A DNA stretch of 64,000 nt from Urophycis tenuis (taxonomy: Eukaryota; Chordata; Actinopteri; Gadiformes; Phycidae), in NCBI GenBank assembly GCA_036785325.1, contig JAXIVH010000013.1:2704780-2768779 (forward strand), in the 5' to 3' direction. The notes beneath the pieces are model-generated. The model had not been told where the DNA came from and made no database searches. It saw nothing but the letters and a program-made list of their open reading frames with translations. The translations under genes were made by a program, and so were the position numbers. Numbering within the stretch: position 1 is the stretch's first letter; every line of letters starts with the position of its first letter. Positions 37,471 to 49,886 of this stretch are shown here, in pieces.

Positions 37471-40341
37471 GACGGACAGACAATGGCATGCCTTGCGTTG
37501 GCCTCCCTGGGCTCTGCTCGCAATCATCACAGCGACCAGAGATAATGACAGCCCCCCCCCCCCCCCCCCCCGGAGGAGCGCAGAGAGAGGAGGCTGCAGC
37601 GCTGCAGAAACACCACTTGTATAAATGAATGCACGGCACTTTACAGCACGCTTGCTCGCGACCGTTTATTCTGCTGTCCAGCTGGTAAGGGAGAAAAAAA
37701 AAAACATTTAATTTGGCTCTACCCCCCACCCTTCTCTTCTGTGAATAATATATCACCCCCCTCCCTCCCCCACCCCACCCCAATCATTGCCATTACTCAA
37801 TGGCTGATTTTATGGTTCCCGTTCCTGGCCGGAGACCTGCATGGGAGGAGGCCAGCGGTAACACAGCGGATAAAAAGATAAATCACTGTTGTTTATCCCA
37901 ACGCAATCCATCACATGTGATTATGGTGTTCATCCAAAGCACACACAGCAATACCTTCCACCGCCTGAGACAAAGCACAACAGCGTGGAAGACTTCAAAC
38001 ACAATGTTGCTACGTTGGCCAAAACATCACAATAATAACAATAATCGGTAAAAACACAAAGTCAAAACAAAATCAGAGCTAAAAATCAGTAAACAAACGA
38101 AGGCCGTTTGTCTGCAGCGTCAAATTCAACAGCAGGTTGAAGGTGCCTGGTAACCCTCCAGTCTCTTTGTTCATCTGACACCATCCTCAGCTCGTCTGGG
38201 GGCCCAGCCTCCACATCACAGCTCACTGGCAATTATCACTGTTGCTCGGCGAGCCCAGTCACACCTCTCCCCTCCCCTAGAGGAGGACAGACGCAGGGCC
38301 CACCCCCACCCTTATCTCTATGCTAATCAGGCTGAGAGCAGGGGGGGCCTCCCTTTCAAGTTAGTGCTAATTAGCTTCTTGAGCTACAATGCTATCCATA
38401 ATGTATGTAACTCAAGGCACGGAGGTGTGCATTGTGACCTTGAGGACCCGCGACGCACAAGTTTCCATTTTGAAAAAAAAAACGAACAAACGCCACAAAG
38501 CCACGCTGTGAACAGAAGATTTTTTAAATCTTTTAATGTCAACATAATGATGCACTTCTCCAAAGAGATACGACTGTAATTTCCCACGTGCCACTGCCCG
38601 TTATTACCAGAAGAGACACATAGGATCTCAGCAGAGCTCCCAGGTGACACCTATATCATCCGGTTACAACGTGCCAATGATCCACGCGTCAGAGAGACAG
38701 CGGGGGGCCACGGTGAGAGAGCTCACACAGATGGAGACAAACGCTCCGTCCTGAGCTGCGAGAGAGCCAGTAAAGAGAGGCACTCACTTTCACACAGCCC
38801 ATAAAGTAAAGAAGACTGCAGTGAGATAACAATGTCGCGTATGGCAAAGAGCAATAACGTTTAGTACCCTCTCCGGTCTGGAGGGAGGGGGGGGGGGGGC
38901 TGTACTTCCTGCACATATTATTATTTTAGTGTCTCAGTGTAGAACTAGTGCCCTGAGGGTGTCTGTGGAGCTGACTGCTGAGCTCTTTACTATGTAGAAA
39001 AATGTCCTGTTGTGGCACACAAATACAAAAAGGACATTTTGCTGCATGCCCAATATTTGAATTGCATTTGGTTACAAAGGTTGACTTGGGTTGATTTCAA
39101 CATGTTGTACCTACTAATGTCTCATTAGCGCCTTGGTGATAATGATGACAGCTGATTGTTTGAGGCCATTGCTCATGGTTGCCAAGGCTACCATTGCGTG
39201 TGAGTGTGTCACCTGTTGTGTGAGTGATTTCTCTTCACAGATATATAATATGATAATAAAATGATAATTATAACTATATATTAATCTGAAAAGCTATAAA
39301 GCTAATACTGAATTAATTATGTTCAAAATTTAGAATTTTTTTTACCTTTACCTAACCGAAAATATAAACATATAACAGAATGCTGGGGATGTTCATAAAT
39401 CTTTCAGAAATATTAGTCAATTGACGGATTAGAATCTAAGGATGTATTGCTAATTCATGATGCATCAAATGTTTAATAGGTGAACAAAATAAAAGGGTAA
39501 TAAAAATTCATGTCAAAAGTAGCCGAATACCATAGCAACTTAAAAGCTGAAGTAAAAGTCGACACATAAGCAATTCAAGCCGTCACTCGTACCGCACAAA
39601 GGCAGACAGAGATCAGCACCATGGCCAGCCACCTTCAGGGGGAGCTTCTCCACCGCTCTGTACACAGAGCCTGTTACAGAGCCTGTTACAGAGCCTGACA
39701 CAGAGCCTGACACACAGCCTGACGCTGGGCGGTGCAGCTCCTGGTCTGGGGCTTGGCTGTGAAGCTACCAGGGTGGCCTGCCGTACGCCAGGGTAAGCGC
39801 AGTACGGAGGGGTGACACTCACGCATATCAAACTGTGCACGTCACGTTTCCACCCGTGGTGTTGTGATCTAGGGCAGATTGAGGATCAGTGGCTGTGGGG
39901 GAAGAGGACACCACACACACAGACAGTCTGCAGCGCTGCCTCCTTCCACCCTGGCTGCTCCCCTGGGACTCAAAGGAGGTCTGCTGGGAAACCTGAGGGT
40001 AGGGGGGAGGGGCGGGGGCATGTCAACATCTAACAAAGACCTCATACAATCCACGTCAAGATTCTATATTAATAAGACCATAATCCCATGTTATTACTAT
40101 CATCCTCATCATGGCTGGGCTACTGTGAATCGGCACAGTGTGGCAACCTGTTCCCGCTAATGAAGGAGGCTGTGGGCCGCAGGGAGGGCCGCCGGCGGTG
40201 ACAGTGATCAACAGTTGGCGCGGCCGGCCCGGCTCCCAGCAGGCGGTGCTGTTGTGGCGCGGCGCGCGGCGCTGCCAGTGTGCCGCGCACCTGGCTGAGC
40301 TTTCTAATGGGAACTGGCATATGGCGGTGGCGGTGACACTG

Positions 40342-40382
<41 letters not shown>

Positions 40383-40535
40383 CCTGTGTGTGCGTGCGCA
40401 TCACTAAGCCATGCTCCCTGGTCGCCGTCCCTCCACCAGTGGTGGATAACAACCTTCAGTTGAGGGAGGCAGAATGCTGCTGATATAGAGAGGGAAGGAC
40501 GAGAGGTGAGGACTGGGCTGGACAGTGGGGTCGTC

Positions 40536-40735
40536 GTGGAGGTGGTGGTGGTGGTGGTGGTGGAGGTGGTGGTGGTGGTGGAGGCGGGGGAGGTGGTGGA
40601 GGTGGAGGTGGTGGTGATGGTGGTGGTGGTGGTGGAGGTGGTGATGGTGGTGGAGGTGGAGGTGGTGGTGGTGGTGGTGGTGATGGTGATGGTGGTGGAG
40701 GTGGTGGTGGTGGTGATGGTGGTGGAGGTGGGGGG
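40536..40735. repeat. (GGT)n/(GGA)n trinucleotide array
   Basis: About 200 bases of GGT with interspersed GGA, GGC and GAT on the + strand. It is rich in GG and GGG runs and therefore able in principle to form two- or three-layer G-quadruplexes. Confidence 0.95.
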
Positions 40736-41056
40736 TTGGGGGAGGGTCACCAAATGCCCCTGGCAGACAGCTGCTTCAGCTCATTAGGGTTTACCGAGCA
40801 GGTCTGCACGCTCGACTCCACGGCTAAATTATTTATGTTTGCAACAATATGCCCAGTTTAGCACCCTGCGTTCAGCCTGCCTGCCTATTAGAATGGACGT
40901 CCGTCTCCCTGCGGTGTTAAGGTATCATGGCTGGGCCCGCGGACGGCAGCACATCCACAACGTGCCTATGTATTTATCCACAACGTGTCTATGTATTTAT
41001 CCAGGCTGCTGACTGTTGAAACAGAGGAGCCGAGGCGTGCCAGGCGTGTCGCTTAC

Positions 41057-41158
41057 TGATCCCCAGATGAGGGCTCATCCACGGGGACCTCTGGGCTCCA
41101 AATGTCATTGGTTGGAGCGTCTTCCAGCACACAACTAAAGGTCATTGGTGACTGGCTG
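41057..41158 (-). CDS. Candidate internal exon of an unidentified gene
   Basis: On the - strand GCGCTCAG precedes an open 102-base segment and GTAAGC follows it, both good splice sites. It encodes SPMTFSCVLEDAPTNDIW and SPEVPVDEPSSGD. I recognise no domain. It starts and ends in phase 2. Confidence 0.35.
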
Positions 41159-41689
41159 CTGAGCGCCTTATTGATTCCCAATCCTCTCCCATTATGCACG
41201 GCAATCATATGCACGCCGCGCATTTCAATCAGACATGTTCTCAGGACCTGAACCGTTGTCCTGAATTGAGAAGTAGCGACAGCAGACACGGAGAAGCTGT
41301 TTAGGGCATCAAGCAGCTTTTGTTTCTCTTCTCTATCATTAGCAGAGATATGACATTTATCATGACTGTAATGATACCTTGTCTTACATATGTATTTCCA
41401 ATTTTAAGATGGTGTCAGTGATATCAAGCACATGACACACACACGTGTCCTAATTCATGTGCGTGACTACGGCAAAAGATACAGTGTGCCTCGATGTCTC
41501 AGTTCCTCTCCCAATGTGTGTGGGCTGGGGCGGTGCCCGTGTGGGCTCACTGACACCACGTTCTGTGTGAGGTGTGTGGGAATGACTGTGAGTGTGTGGA
41601 GAGTGTGTTCCCTGCCTGCCTGCTCGGCCACAGATGGTGGCAGAGCAGGATGTACATATCTGTACTGTTGCCCACTTGCATGGCCGCGC

Positions 41690-42314
41690 ACACGCGCACG
41701 CATGCAGAGACACACACACACACACACACACATATGCATACAGAAATGCTGTATATATGGATCTAAACACACACGCACGCATGCAGAGACACACACACAT
41801 ATATGCATACAGAAATGCTGTATATATGTATCTAAACACACACGCACGCAAGCACACGCACACACACACACATATGCATACAGAAATGCTGTATATATGT
41901 ATCTAAACACACACGCACGCAAGCACACGCACACACACACACATATGCATACAGAAATGCTGTATATATGTATCTAAACACACACGCACGCACGCACACA
42001 TATATGCATACAGAAATGCTGTATATATGTATCTAAACACACACGCACGCACACACATATGCATACAGAAATGCTGTATATATGTATCTAAACACACACG
42101 CACGCACGCACACACACACACACACACACATATGCATACAGAAATGCTGTATATATGTATCTAAACACACACGCACGCACGCACACGCACACATATGCAT
42201 ACAGAAATGCTGTACATATGTATCTAAACACACACGCACGCACGCACACGCATACACACACATATGCATACAGAAATGCTGTATATACTGTATGTATCTA
42301 AACACACACGCATG

Positions 42315-42356
<42 letters not shown>
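41690..42356. repeat. Composite minisatellite, about nine copies
   Basis: Tandem units of roughly 60-80 bases. Each consists of a conserved core (CATATGCATACAGAAATGCT then GTATATATGTATCTAAACAC) joined to a variable (CA)n/(CGCA)n linker. The core is nearly identical in all copies; only linker length changes. Confidence 0.95.
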
Positions 42357-42359
<3 letters not shown>

Positions 42360-42944
42360 CAGGCTAGCTCCAGGCTAAACATATTATCCTAGATGTGTAG
42401 TCAGTTGTCAGATCTTAACACTACATGGTCAACTCTGAACAAAAACATTCAAATAGTCTTTTTTTTTTTAATCTTAATAATAGAAGTAGTGGACGCAGTG
42501 CTTCCACATGCCTGGCTGGGGGCTGTGGGGACACGGCCCACGGGATAATTAGTGCTCCGGAACAATCAATACCAGGGCTGCGGGTTGAATGGAGAAAGCA
42601 ATCTAGAAATATGCAGCCGGAGAGCTGCAGTGGCAAGCGCAGTGCAAACAGGAAGAGTACATTACACAGCCATGGAGATTTATATCAGTGAGACGGCTCA
42701 CCCTGATTCATTCAATGAAGACGTGTGTGTGCACGCTGTCCAGCTATCCTCCTGTACAGCACATTTATTCATCACATGCCAAGAAGCTAGAATCACAATG
42801 CATTGATCAGTCATTCGACGAGGACGTCTTCGTACAATGACCAACTATATACCGTTATATCACTTTTAGTAATCACGTTCTCAGCACTGGGAATCACCAC
42901 GGCAGTATGATATATCTCAATCTGATCAATATTTGAGGGAGAGG

Positions 42945-42947
42945 TTG

Positions 42948-43037
<90 letters not shown>

Positions 43038-43104
43038 GCGACAGCTAGAGAGCTGAGACAGAGAGAGAGAGAGAGATGGAGAGAGAAGCAACAGCTAGAG
43101 AGAC

Positions 43105-43145
<41 letters not shown>

Positions 43146-43345
43146 CGACAGCTAGAGAGACAGAGACAGAGAGAGACACAGAGAGAGAGAGATAGAGAGA
43201 CAGCGACAGAGACAGAGAGAGAGAGAGACAGCGACAGAGACACAGAGAGAGATAGAGAGACAGCGACAGAGACAGAGAGAGAGAGAGACACACAGAGATA
43301 GAGAGACAGCGACAGAAACAGAGAGAGAGACACACAGAGAGAGAT
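42945..43345. repeat. (GA)n-rich tract with embedded 30-bp units
   Basis: About 400 bases of GA. It includes three copies of AGAAGC(G/A)ACAGCTAGAGAG and later GACAGCGACAGAGACAG units, so a higher-order repeat sits on a GA background. Confidence 0.9.
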
Positions 43346-43574
43346 GAAAGACCCTTAAAGACCGGAAGACGGATGGGTAAGGTAGATGAATGGCAGCCAC
43401 AGGGGTGTGGGTGGGGGGGGGGGTTCAGACGGATCGATGAGCCCACGGTAGAGCCACGGCCCCTGGGGAGGACGGGGGCCGCTAGCCCCCCTTTTTAGCG
43501 AGAAGCAAGGAGCAACGGATGACACATTTTCCCTTCAGCTGTGTCGGTTTCTGGGCAGGAGCCGTGTGTCATCG

Positions 43575-43782
<208 letters not shown>

Positions 43783-43937
43783 AGTGCGCGTGGCCGTGGT
43801 GTGCCGTGGCGTGACAGACGGTGATGGGAAGGGACAACAGAGTGCTCTCAGAGAGGAGAAAAGACGTGCCGGGCTGTGCCAGTCCTCCTCACCGGACCAC
43901 CTGGACCAAGCCAACGCTACCGCAGCTCTGTTATCCC

Positions 43938-44013
43938 CACACACACACACACACACACCCACACACACACCCCCACACACACACACACACACACACCCAC
44001 ACACACACACACA

Positions 44014-44050
<37 letters not shown>

Positions 44051-44411
44051 GCACACACACACACACCCACACACACACAGACACACACACCCACACACAC
44101 ACAAACACACCCACACACACACACCCACACAGACACACCCACCTACACACACACACACCCACACACACAAACACACCCACACACACCCCCACACACACAC
44201 ACACGCACACACACACACACACACACGCACACACACACCTCACACTCACACCTACCCACACATACACACACCCACACACGCACACACACACACAGACACC
44301 CACACACACTCACACACACACACAGACACCCACACACACTCACACACACACACACACCTCACACTCACACCTACACACACATAAACACACCCCCCCCCAC
44401 ACACACACACA
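43938..44411. repeat. (CA)n array, left part, interrupted by transposons
   Basis: About 470 bases of CA with CCCA, CGCA and CAGA interruptions. The array stops at the EnSpm terminus at 44412 and resumes at 53629-53653 and again at 60131-60411. It is one microsatellite split by two insertions. Confidence 0.95.
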
Positions 44412-45501
44412 CACTCTCAAAAATAATGTGTTAAATAATGACACATTTTTTTGTTATCACAATTTTAACACAATTTGTGTTATTTTGTGTTGTTAATGTG
44501 TTATATTACTGGATATACTGCTTAACACAAAATGTGTTAAATTATTGGCCAATCCCTGGTGTTCTGGATGAGACCAGATAACAGCGGTTATTTTCTCAGC
44601 ACTTCATTTTATCAGTTGACGCACTTGGAAGAAGTTGCACAGTGATGCAGACGTCTGTATAAAAGGTAACGTAGACTCATGTCTTCAGACGTATTTTATT
44701 ATGTATTAATTACCTATATATTATGTAAAGACTGCCCTAACTTTCAATATTGTAAAGGTTAAACGTCGAATGGGTTTTTGCAAAACAAAGTCCAGCATTG
44801 ATTGTTAGCCAAGTAGCTCTAGCAGCTAGGTTATTAATAAGCAAACGGTATGCTAGTCCATGTTAAGTCAATCCTGACCTTACATTAACATACTTTTAAA
44901 AACAGAGCCATACATGTAGAAACTATAATATTCTGATGTTACGTCAACTCGTGTCACTATGTGGGTAAATCCACATTTTGGGTTAAGTTTTAGCTATGGA
45001 CAGCTAACGTTAGCAAGGTGACCACATTGGTGTCACAGCAGGTAGGTTAAGCCTATTCGGTGAGAAGGTGGAAAGCAGCTAATGCTAACGTTAATAATAC
45101 ATTTTATTTATAATAATACATTTTATTGATAAAGCACTTTACATTTAAGCAATCTCAAAGTGCTACAGTGCAAGCTTAAAAGAAAAGAAAAGAGGGGCAC
45201 AAGTTAATAAATGTTAAAAAGGCAAAAAACAAAAAAAACAAAAAGTGACGCACACTAATGATTGCTAAGATTACAGGCGGGAAACGTTGCTTTGTTTGTG
45301 GGAACTGGCCTTGTAGGCCTACTGTACCTGCTCCAAAGACCACAGATGGACAAAATGTACATAAAAGCTTGCACATATGTGTTTAGAGGTAGTCTTACCA
45401 TTGAAAATTAATGTTTAGTTCACATTAATATATTATCATGTAAATGTGTGATATAATGCCAACATAAATCATTTATTTGCTCTGTTGCAGCTACCGTACT
45501 A

Positions 45502-48500
45502 ATGGAGCCCCCGAAATTGTTAGTCGGCATCTTCATGGACGAGAAGGAAATAAGCAAAAAAGTCCTTCGTTTGAGATCCCTTCAAGAGGTTGTTGATGCA
45601 TGCGCTCTAAGCACAGGAACACTCAGCGCAGATTGTTGCAGAGTTATGAAGTTCAATACGGACTTTAACGAATTCATAGACACAGACTCTACTGACAGTG
45701 TTGAAGACATGGACAAGCTCCAAGTATTCTTCAGATCGAGTGGCACCTCAGTATCGGTATGTGTCATTTAGTATACGTAATATTTACATGCAGCCACATA
45801 AAGTTTCACAGACATTGAAAGAATGTCTTCAATCTTATAGGCTAAACAGCTGAATACATCTGGGGGTGCAACAGAAAATGTAGTTACGGTATGTATACCA
45901 ATTCTGTTTCTCAGGCTTCACTACTACCATTCACTGTTAAATTTCTGAACTATTTACTGTGACTCTTAAACCATTCCATTTGTCAAATGTCTATAGATGC
46001 TAAGTCTGGTCCCACCTGCTAAAAATAGCTCCTTGTTCAACATTGGTTCAATTTGAATGCAGGTTTATTAGTTACACTGAACTACATTTTTTTTTTTTTA
46101 CAATTATTTCCACATTACCACTTCAAGCAACTGCTGTTTGAATTAAATTCTCGTTTCCTTTGAAGGTGATACAGAATGTAGCTGGTCCAAGTAGACAGCA
46201 GGTGCTACATTAACAATCAATCTCCATAAATACAAAACATCTTCATAAATACATTTCAGCATGATAAGATTGAAGTTTATTTGGGTTAGTAATGATTCAT
46301 GAAGAAATATTCTACTTAAGTTTTTGTTTTGTTTGTTCGCTTGCTTGTTTGCTTGTGTACTTACAGGATCCCAGCGACATTGAATATCTGAGAGCATTAC
46401 TTCAGAGAAAAGGGAAGAGTGTTGTGGCAGACTACGAGGCTACTGGGATGCTTTCATTGACATCAAGAAAGCTCCTCGTGAAAATTGGTGTCAGCGATTT
46501 GATTGAGAGAAAGGGATTGTAAGTTCATGTATGATTTTTTAGTTACTTAAAGGTGCACTGTGTAATATTTGTAGTAGTTTATTTCCAGAATTCATGCTGT
46601 CCATTCACAAATGTGTCCTTTTTCACAAATACTTACCACCACCATCAAAAAAGTATTCATTATGACAGGGAAAATTGCACTTTTCATACATGAAAAGGGG
46701 GATCTTCTTTGGTCATACTTGTGAATATTAGTTTATTACTTAGTAAATATTCATGAAAAGATCGAATTTGGCAATAAGCAGCACAGTTTCAATGAGCAGC
46801 ATAGTTGCAATACCTACTCTGACCACCATCCTACACAGTGCACCTTTAAAGGAATAGTCCACCTTTTTATGAAATTGGGTTATTCACAGTCTTACCTGGA
46901 GTTACATATATGGGTAAAAGCATTTTGGTCTCAGTGCTTTTGTTTACATAATCCAGCAATCCCATTTTTAGTCTTATCTTAGAATCTGGCTACTTTACAT
47001 TCCAGTGCCTATGCTAAGCAAAAGCTAAAAAAAGAGCTAGAATTGAGGTTGCCAGACTGGGAAAATGCATGCACTGAGACCAAAATGGTTTTGCCCACAT
47101 ATGTAACTTTAAGTAAGGGGGTGAATAATCAAATTTCATAAAAGGGTTACAATTATACACATTTTTTTATTTAACAGTTATCCACCAAGTGTTGACAAAT
47201 CCAGATTGGCAAGGTGTATGGTTGCACTTTTCCCGTCACTGAAAGTCAGGATGGAAGATGAAAATGAAGGCTTTGTAAGTATTATTTTAATATTTGTAAT
47301 ATTCTGTTAATTAGCTACATGACTGCGACCAGAGGCAGACAAGACTTAAAGGTATAGTTTGGTTTTTATGACTTTAAGCCCTTTTTGTGGAGTGTTCTCA
47401 TTTAGAATCCCCCCTTCTCTGCCTCAGTGTGGCTTGCAACGTGCAGTTGGCTAATGGTTAAGGTTGATTTTAGGACATTATGCCAATTGCACACTGCAAG
47501 CCACGCTGAAGCAGACAGGAGGGATTCTAAATTAGCCAAACAGTAGAGACAGGATCGTCAAAATGTTTGTGTCGATCATTTCTGGTTCATATTAGACACC
47601 CAAGAAAAGTGCTAAGAGTGCTAAAAACCAAACTATTCTTTAAACATTGAGCTGAGCTACTGGGGGACATCACAATAGGGCCATTGGCCAATTATCTTGA
47701 ATCTTGAACTTATTGCAAATTTTCACCAGGCCATAACCAATCAGTGGTCAGATGTCTGGCCAGCTGCTCCAACTGTCACTTTTTAAACTTAAAAACTACA
47801 ATCAGTTCTTAAATCTTTAGATTTAGTCCATGATATCTTAAAACGATTGAAAAACATTGTGTTTCTTTCTCTCTTTTTTGTCATCCAGGAGCATTTTTAT
47901 GACCCAATATCACATAATGGGTTCATTGAGATTCGACTTAGGAATGTCAGACGGAGTCTTCAAGATGATCAGCGTCGTTATCAGCGCAAACTAGGCCGGA
48001 CTGCTAATACATATGGAGGATCCATTATTGTGGAGATGCCTGAAGAAGGGGAGGAGGCGGCGTCTGAATGGAAAACTATGATTAAACGAATGAGACCATC
48101 TCAAGAAAACATTACAATCATTAAAGAGGGTATGGAGAAAACGTATGCCTACAGAAGATTATGGATAACTTCAAGTTCGCCAACAGTGGAGGACATTTTT
48201 GCAGAGTATCCGCATTTTGTGGATATGCCATACCTGGTGAATGAGACTATTTTAAAGGTAAATTCTGGTATTTAGCACTTTTAGCCCCTTTTCTGGGGTG
48301 TCCAGGAAGGAACACAATGGTTGACACTGCAATCTGGTCCTGTGTAGTCTATTTGGCTTATTTAAGAATTTCCCCAGCCTGCTGCAGAAAATCACTTAAA
48401 ACATCCTTATTCTTATCAATATTTCTATAGCTGGACACAGAATTTGGGAGGATGTTTCCAGGAAAAGCCGACAACTTCATTAGGAAATGGGAAGCAACCA

Positions 48501-49875
48501 TTGTGCCCAAACTCCTGAAAATCCCTACAGAAAAGGAACCTACAAGCGTGCCACCTGTTCCTGAGAATGACGGTAAGAGTTTTCTGACAAACTGGTGTGT
48601 TAGAGTGGCTGTGGGTCCTTAAAAAAATCTCAAATTCTGTTCTTTTTTTCCCGGAGTAAGTCCTTGTAGCCTCTTAGTGCAGATGGGGTCGCCGGCGGGC
48701 CTATTCACTATTTGCTGAAAATACTCAACTACATCTCAACAAAATTGCTATGACATTACCGAGAGCCTTAAGTAACAGATTAAGACATAGCCATTACAAT
48801 TTTGGTGACAGTAAAGTTATAACATAGGCTCTGCACTAAGGGGTGTTAATGTCATAATATGTCTTATATCTTAAAATTTAGTTTGAAAATGGTATTAGAA
48901 AGTCTTGAATTAAACCTGTAGACGCCCTGTGTTAGAACTGACTTTAGTTAAAGATCTAACTGAGTTGTATTTGTCGTTGCAGTATCTTGCTTTAAAGCCC
49001 TGCAAACACTGATCCAGCAGCTGCCTCCAACTTCAGCAGGAAAAGGGAAAGGCGGAAAATGCAGTGTCAAGTCAGCTCTGGACCACCTCTTGGACATGAA
49101 ACCGGTACGTTTGTTTCCTTTGCGTCCAATTATCATTTGCTGTATGCATGTTCAAGGGACCTTCCTGATGTGTCAGTGGGCTGTGTGTGTGGGCCTATGA
49201 AAGTGGCAGAGGAAATAATGGTTTGTGTGTGTGTTGGGGCATTGATGTCGGTGAGGATGTGTTAAGAGTGCAGAGGAGTAAATATGTGTGAAGTCTGTAT
49301 AAATTCATTGTAAGTAGCCCATACTTGCATACATGCAGTGTTTGCTGTGTTTGACAAGACAATGGTGAGTCCCCGTATCCTAACTTGCCCAACCATAGAC
49401 TAAAAACCCAAAGCCTACGTGTAAAGAAAACATTACATTACATTGTTTTAACATTGTGTTGTTTATAATACAAGTGAAACTATCAATTTGTCTCATTATT
49501 TCATTGTTTCATTTTCTCAAATCCCCCACACCCCAGATTGGAACCAGTATTTCCAGCCTGCTGAACGACCACAATCCTCCTGAGCGACTGGTGGAAGGTC
49601 GTCAGCCCCACCTTGTGTGTATTGGTCAAGCCCATGCCACTGCCCAGTACATCATCATCGCTGAGAACGACAAGGTTGCCATCCCGCTCCAAGATAATGG
49701 TTTGACATATGCCATTGACAAGCTTTTCAAGATGTTTTGGATTTGCAATGTTACATATCCTGCCCAACTCAAGTCTGTGTTTCACTTCTTTGAGACTGTT
49801 TACGAAGTGCCCCTCTCCAGTGGGAAGAGAGCCAAAGTGATGGAGCTACTGTCAAAGCTCCAAGCCATACACTAA
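45502..49875 (+). CDS. SAMD3-like protein carried by EnSpm element 1, open reading frame, 9 exons
   Basis: Exons: 45502-45756, 45841-45888, 46166-46201, 46367-46518, 47178-47274, 47889-48257, 48431-48572, 48983-49104, 49537-49875. The sum is 1560 nt, 519 aa, no stop, and phases agree throughout. I relate it to the fish proteins labelled sterile alpha motif domain-containing 3-like. It starts with a PB1/CIDE-N-like segment (MKFNTDFNEFIDTD), then RKLLVKIGVSDLIERKG with YPPSVDKSRLARCMVALFPS, then the signature GFIEIRLRNVRRSLQ, and ends in a conserved domain with FWICNVTYPAQLK and FETVYEVP. No SAM domain is seen in these nine exons; a SAM exon upstream was looked for and not found. A TATAAAAG lies at 44658. 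Exons 2 and 3 are tiny and least certain. Function is unknown; a DNA- or transposase-partner role is inference. Confidence 0.8.
46551..46845. mobile_element. TTAA-flanked MITE in intron 4 of the SAMD3-like gene
   Basis: 295 bases with inverted ends AGGTGCACTGTGTA and TACACAGTGCACCT, flanked by TTAA at 46547-46550 and 46846-46849. TTAA duplications are the mark of piggyBac-type insertion. No coding capacity. Confidence 0.85.
46855..47150. mobile_element. Second inverted-repeat element in the same intron
   Basis: Long imperfect inverted repeat: the left arm (TTTTTATGAAATTGGGTTAT to GCATTTTGGTCTCAGTGC) matches the reverse complement of the right arm (GCACTGAGACCAAAATG to TTTCATAAAAGGGTT) over about 80 bases. 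A foldback MITE is the simplest reading. Exact ends and target duplication were not resolved. Confidence 0.65.
47350..47639. mobile_element. TTAA-flanked MITE in intron 5 of the SAMD3-like gene
   Basis: 290 bases with inverted ends AGGTATAGTTTGGTTTTT and AAAAACCAAACTATTCT, flanked by TTAA at 47346-47349 and 47640-47643. Its termini differ from the MITE in intron 4, so it is a different family. Confidence 0.85.
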
Positions 49876-49886
49876 CAAATACAAAC

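Larger units (their letters stand above)
35006..41056. other. Non-coding, microsatellite-rich stretch
   Basis: No gene seen. It holds G/C homopolymer runs (36097-36125, 37553-37572), the (GA)n at 37253, five GAGCCTG-containing 14-bp units at 39665-39725, (GT)n at 40343-40380 and the GGT/GGA array at 40536. It probably consists of introns or an intergenic region of an unidentified - strand gene. Confidence 0.5.
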
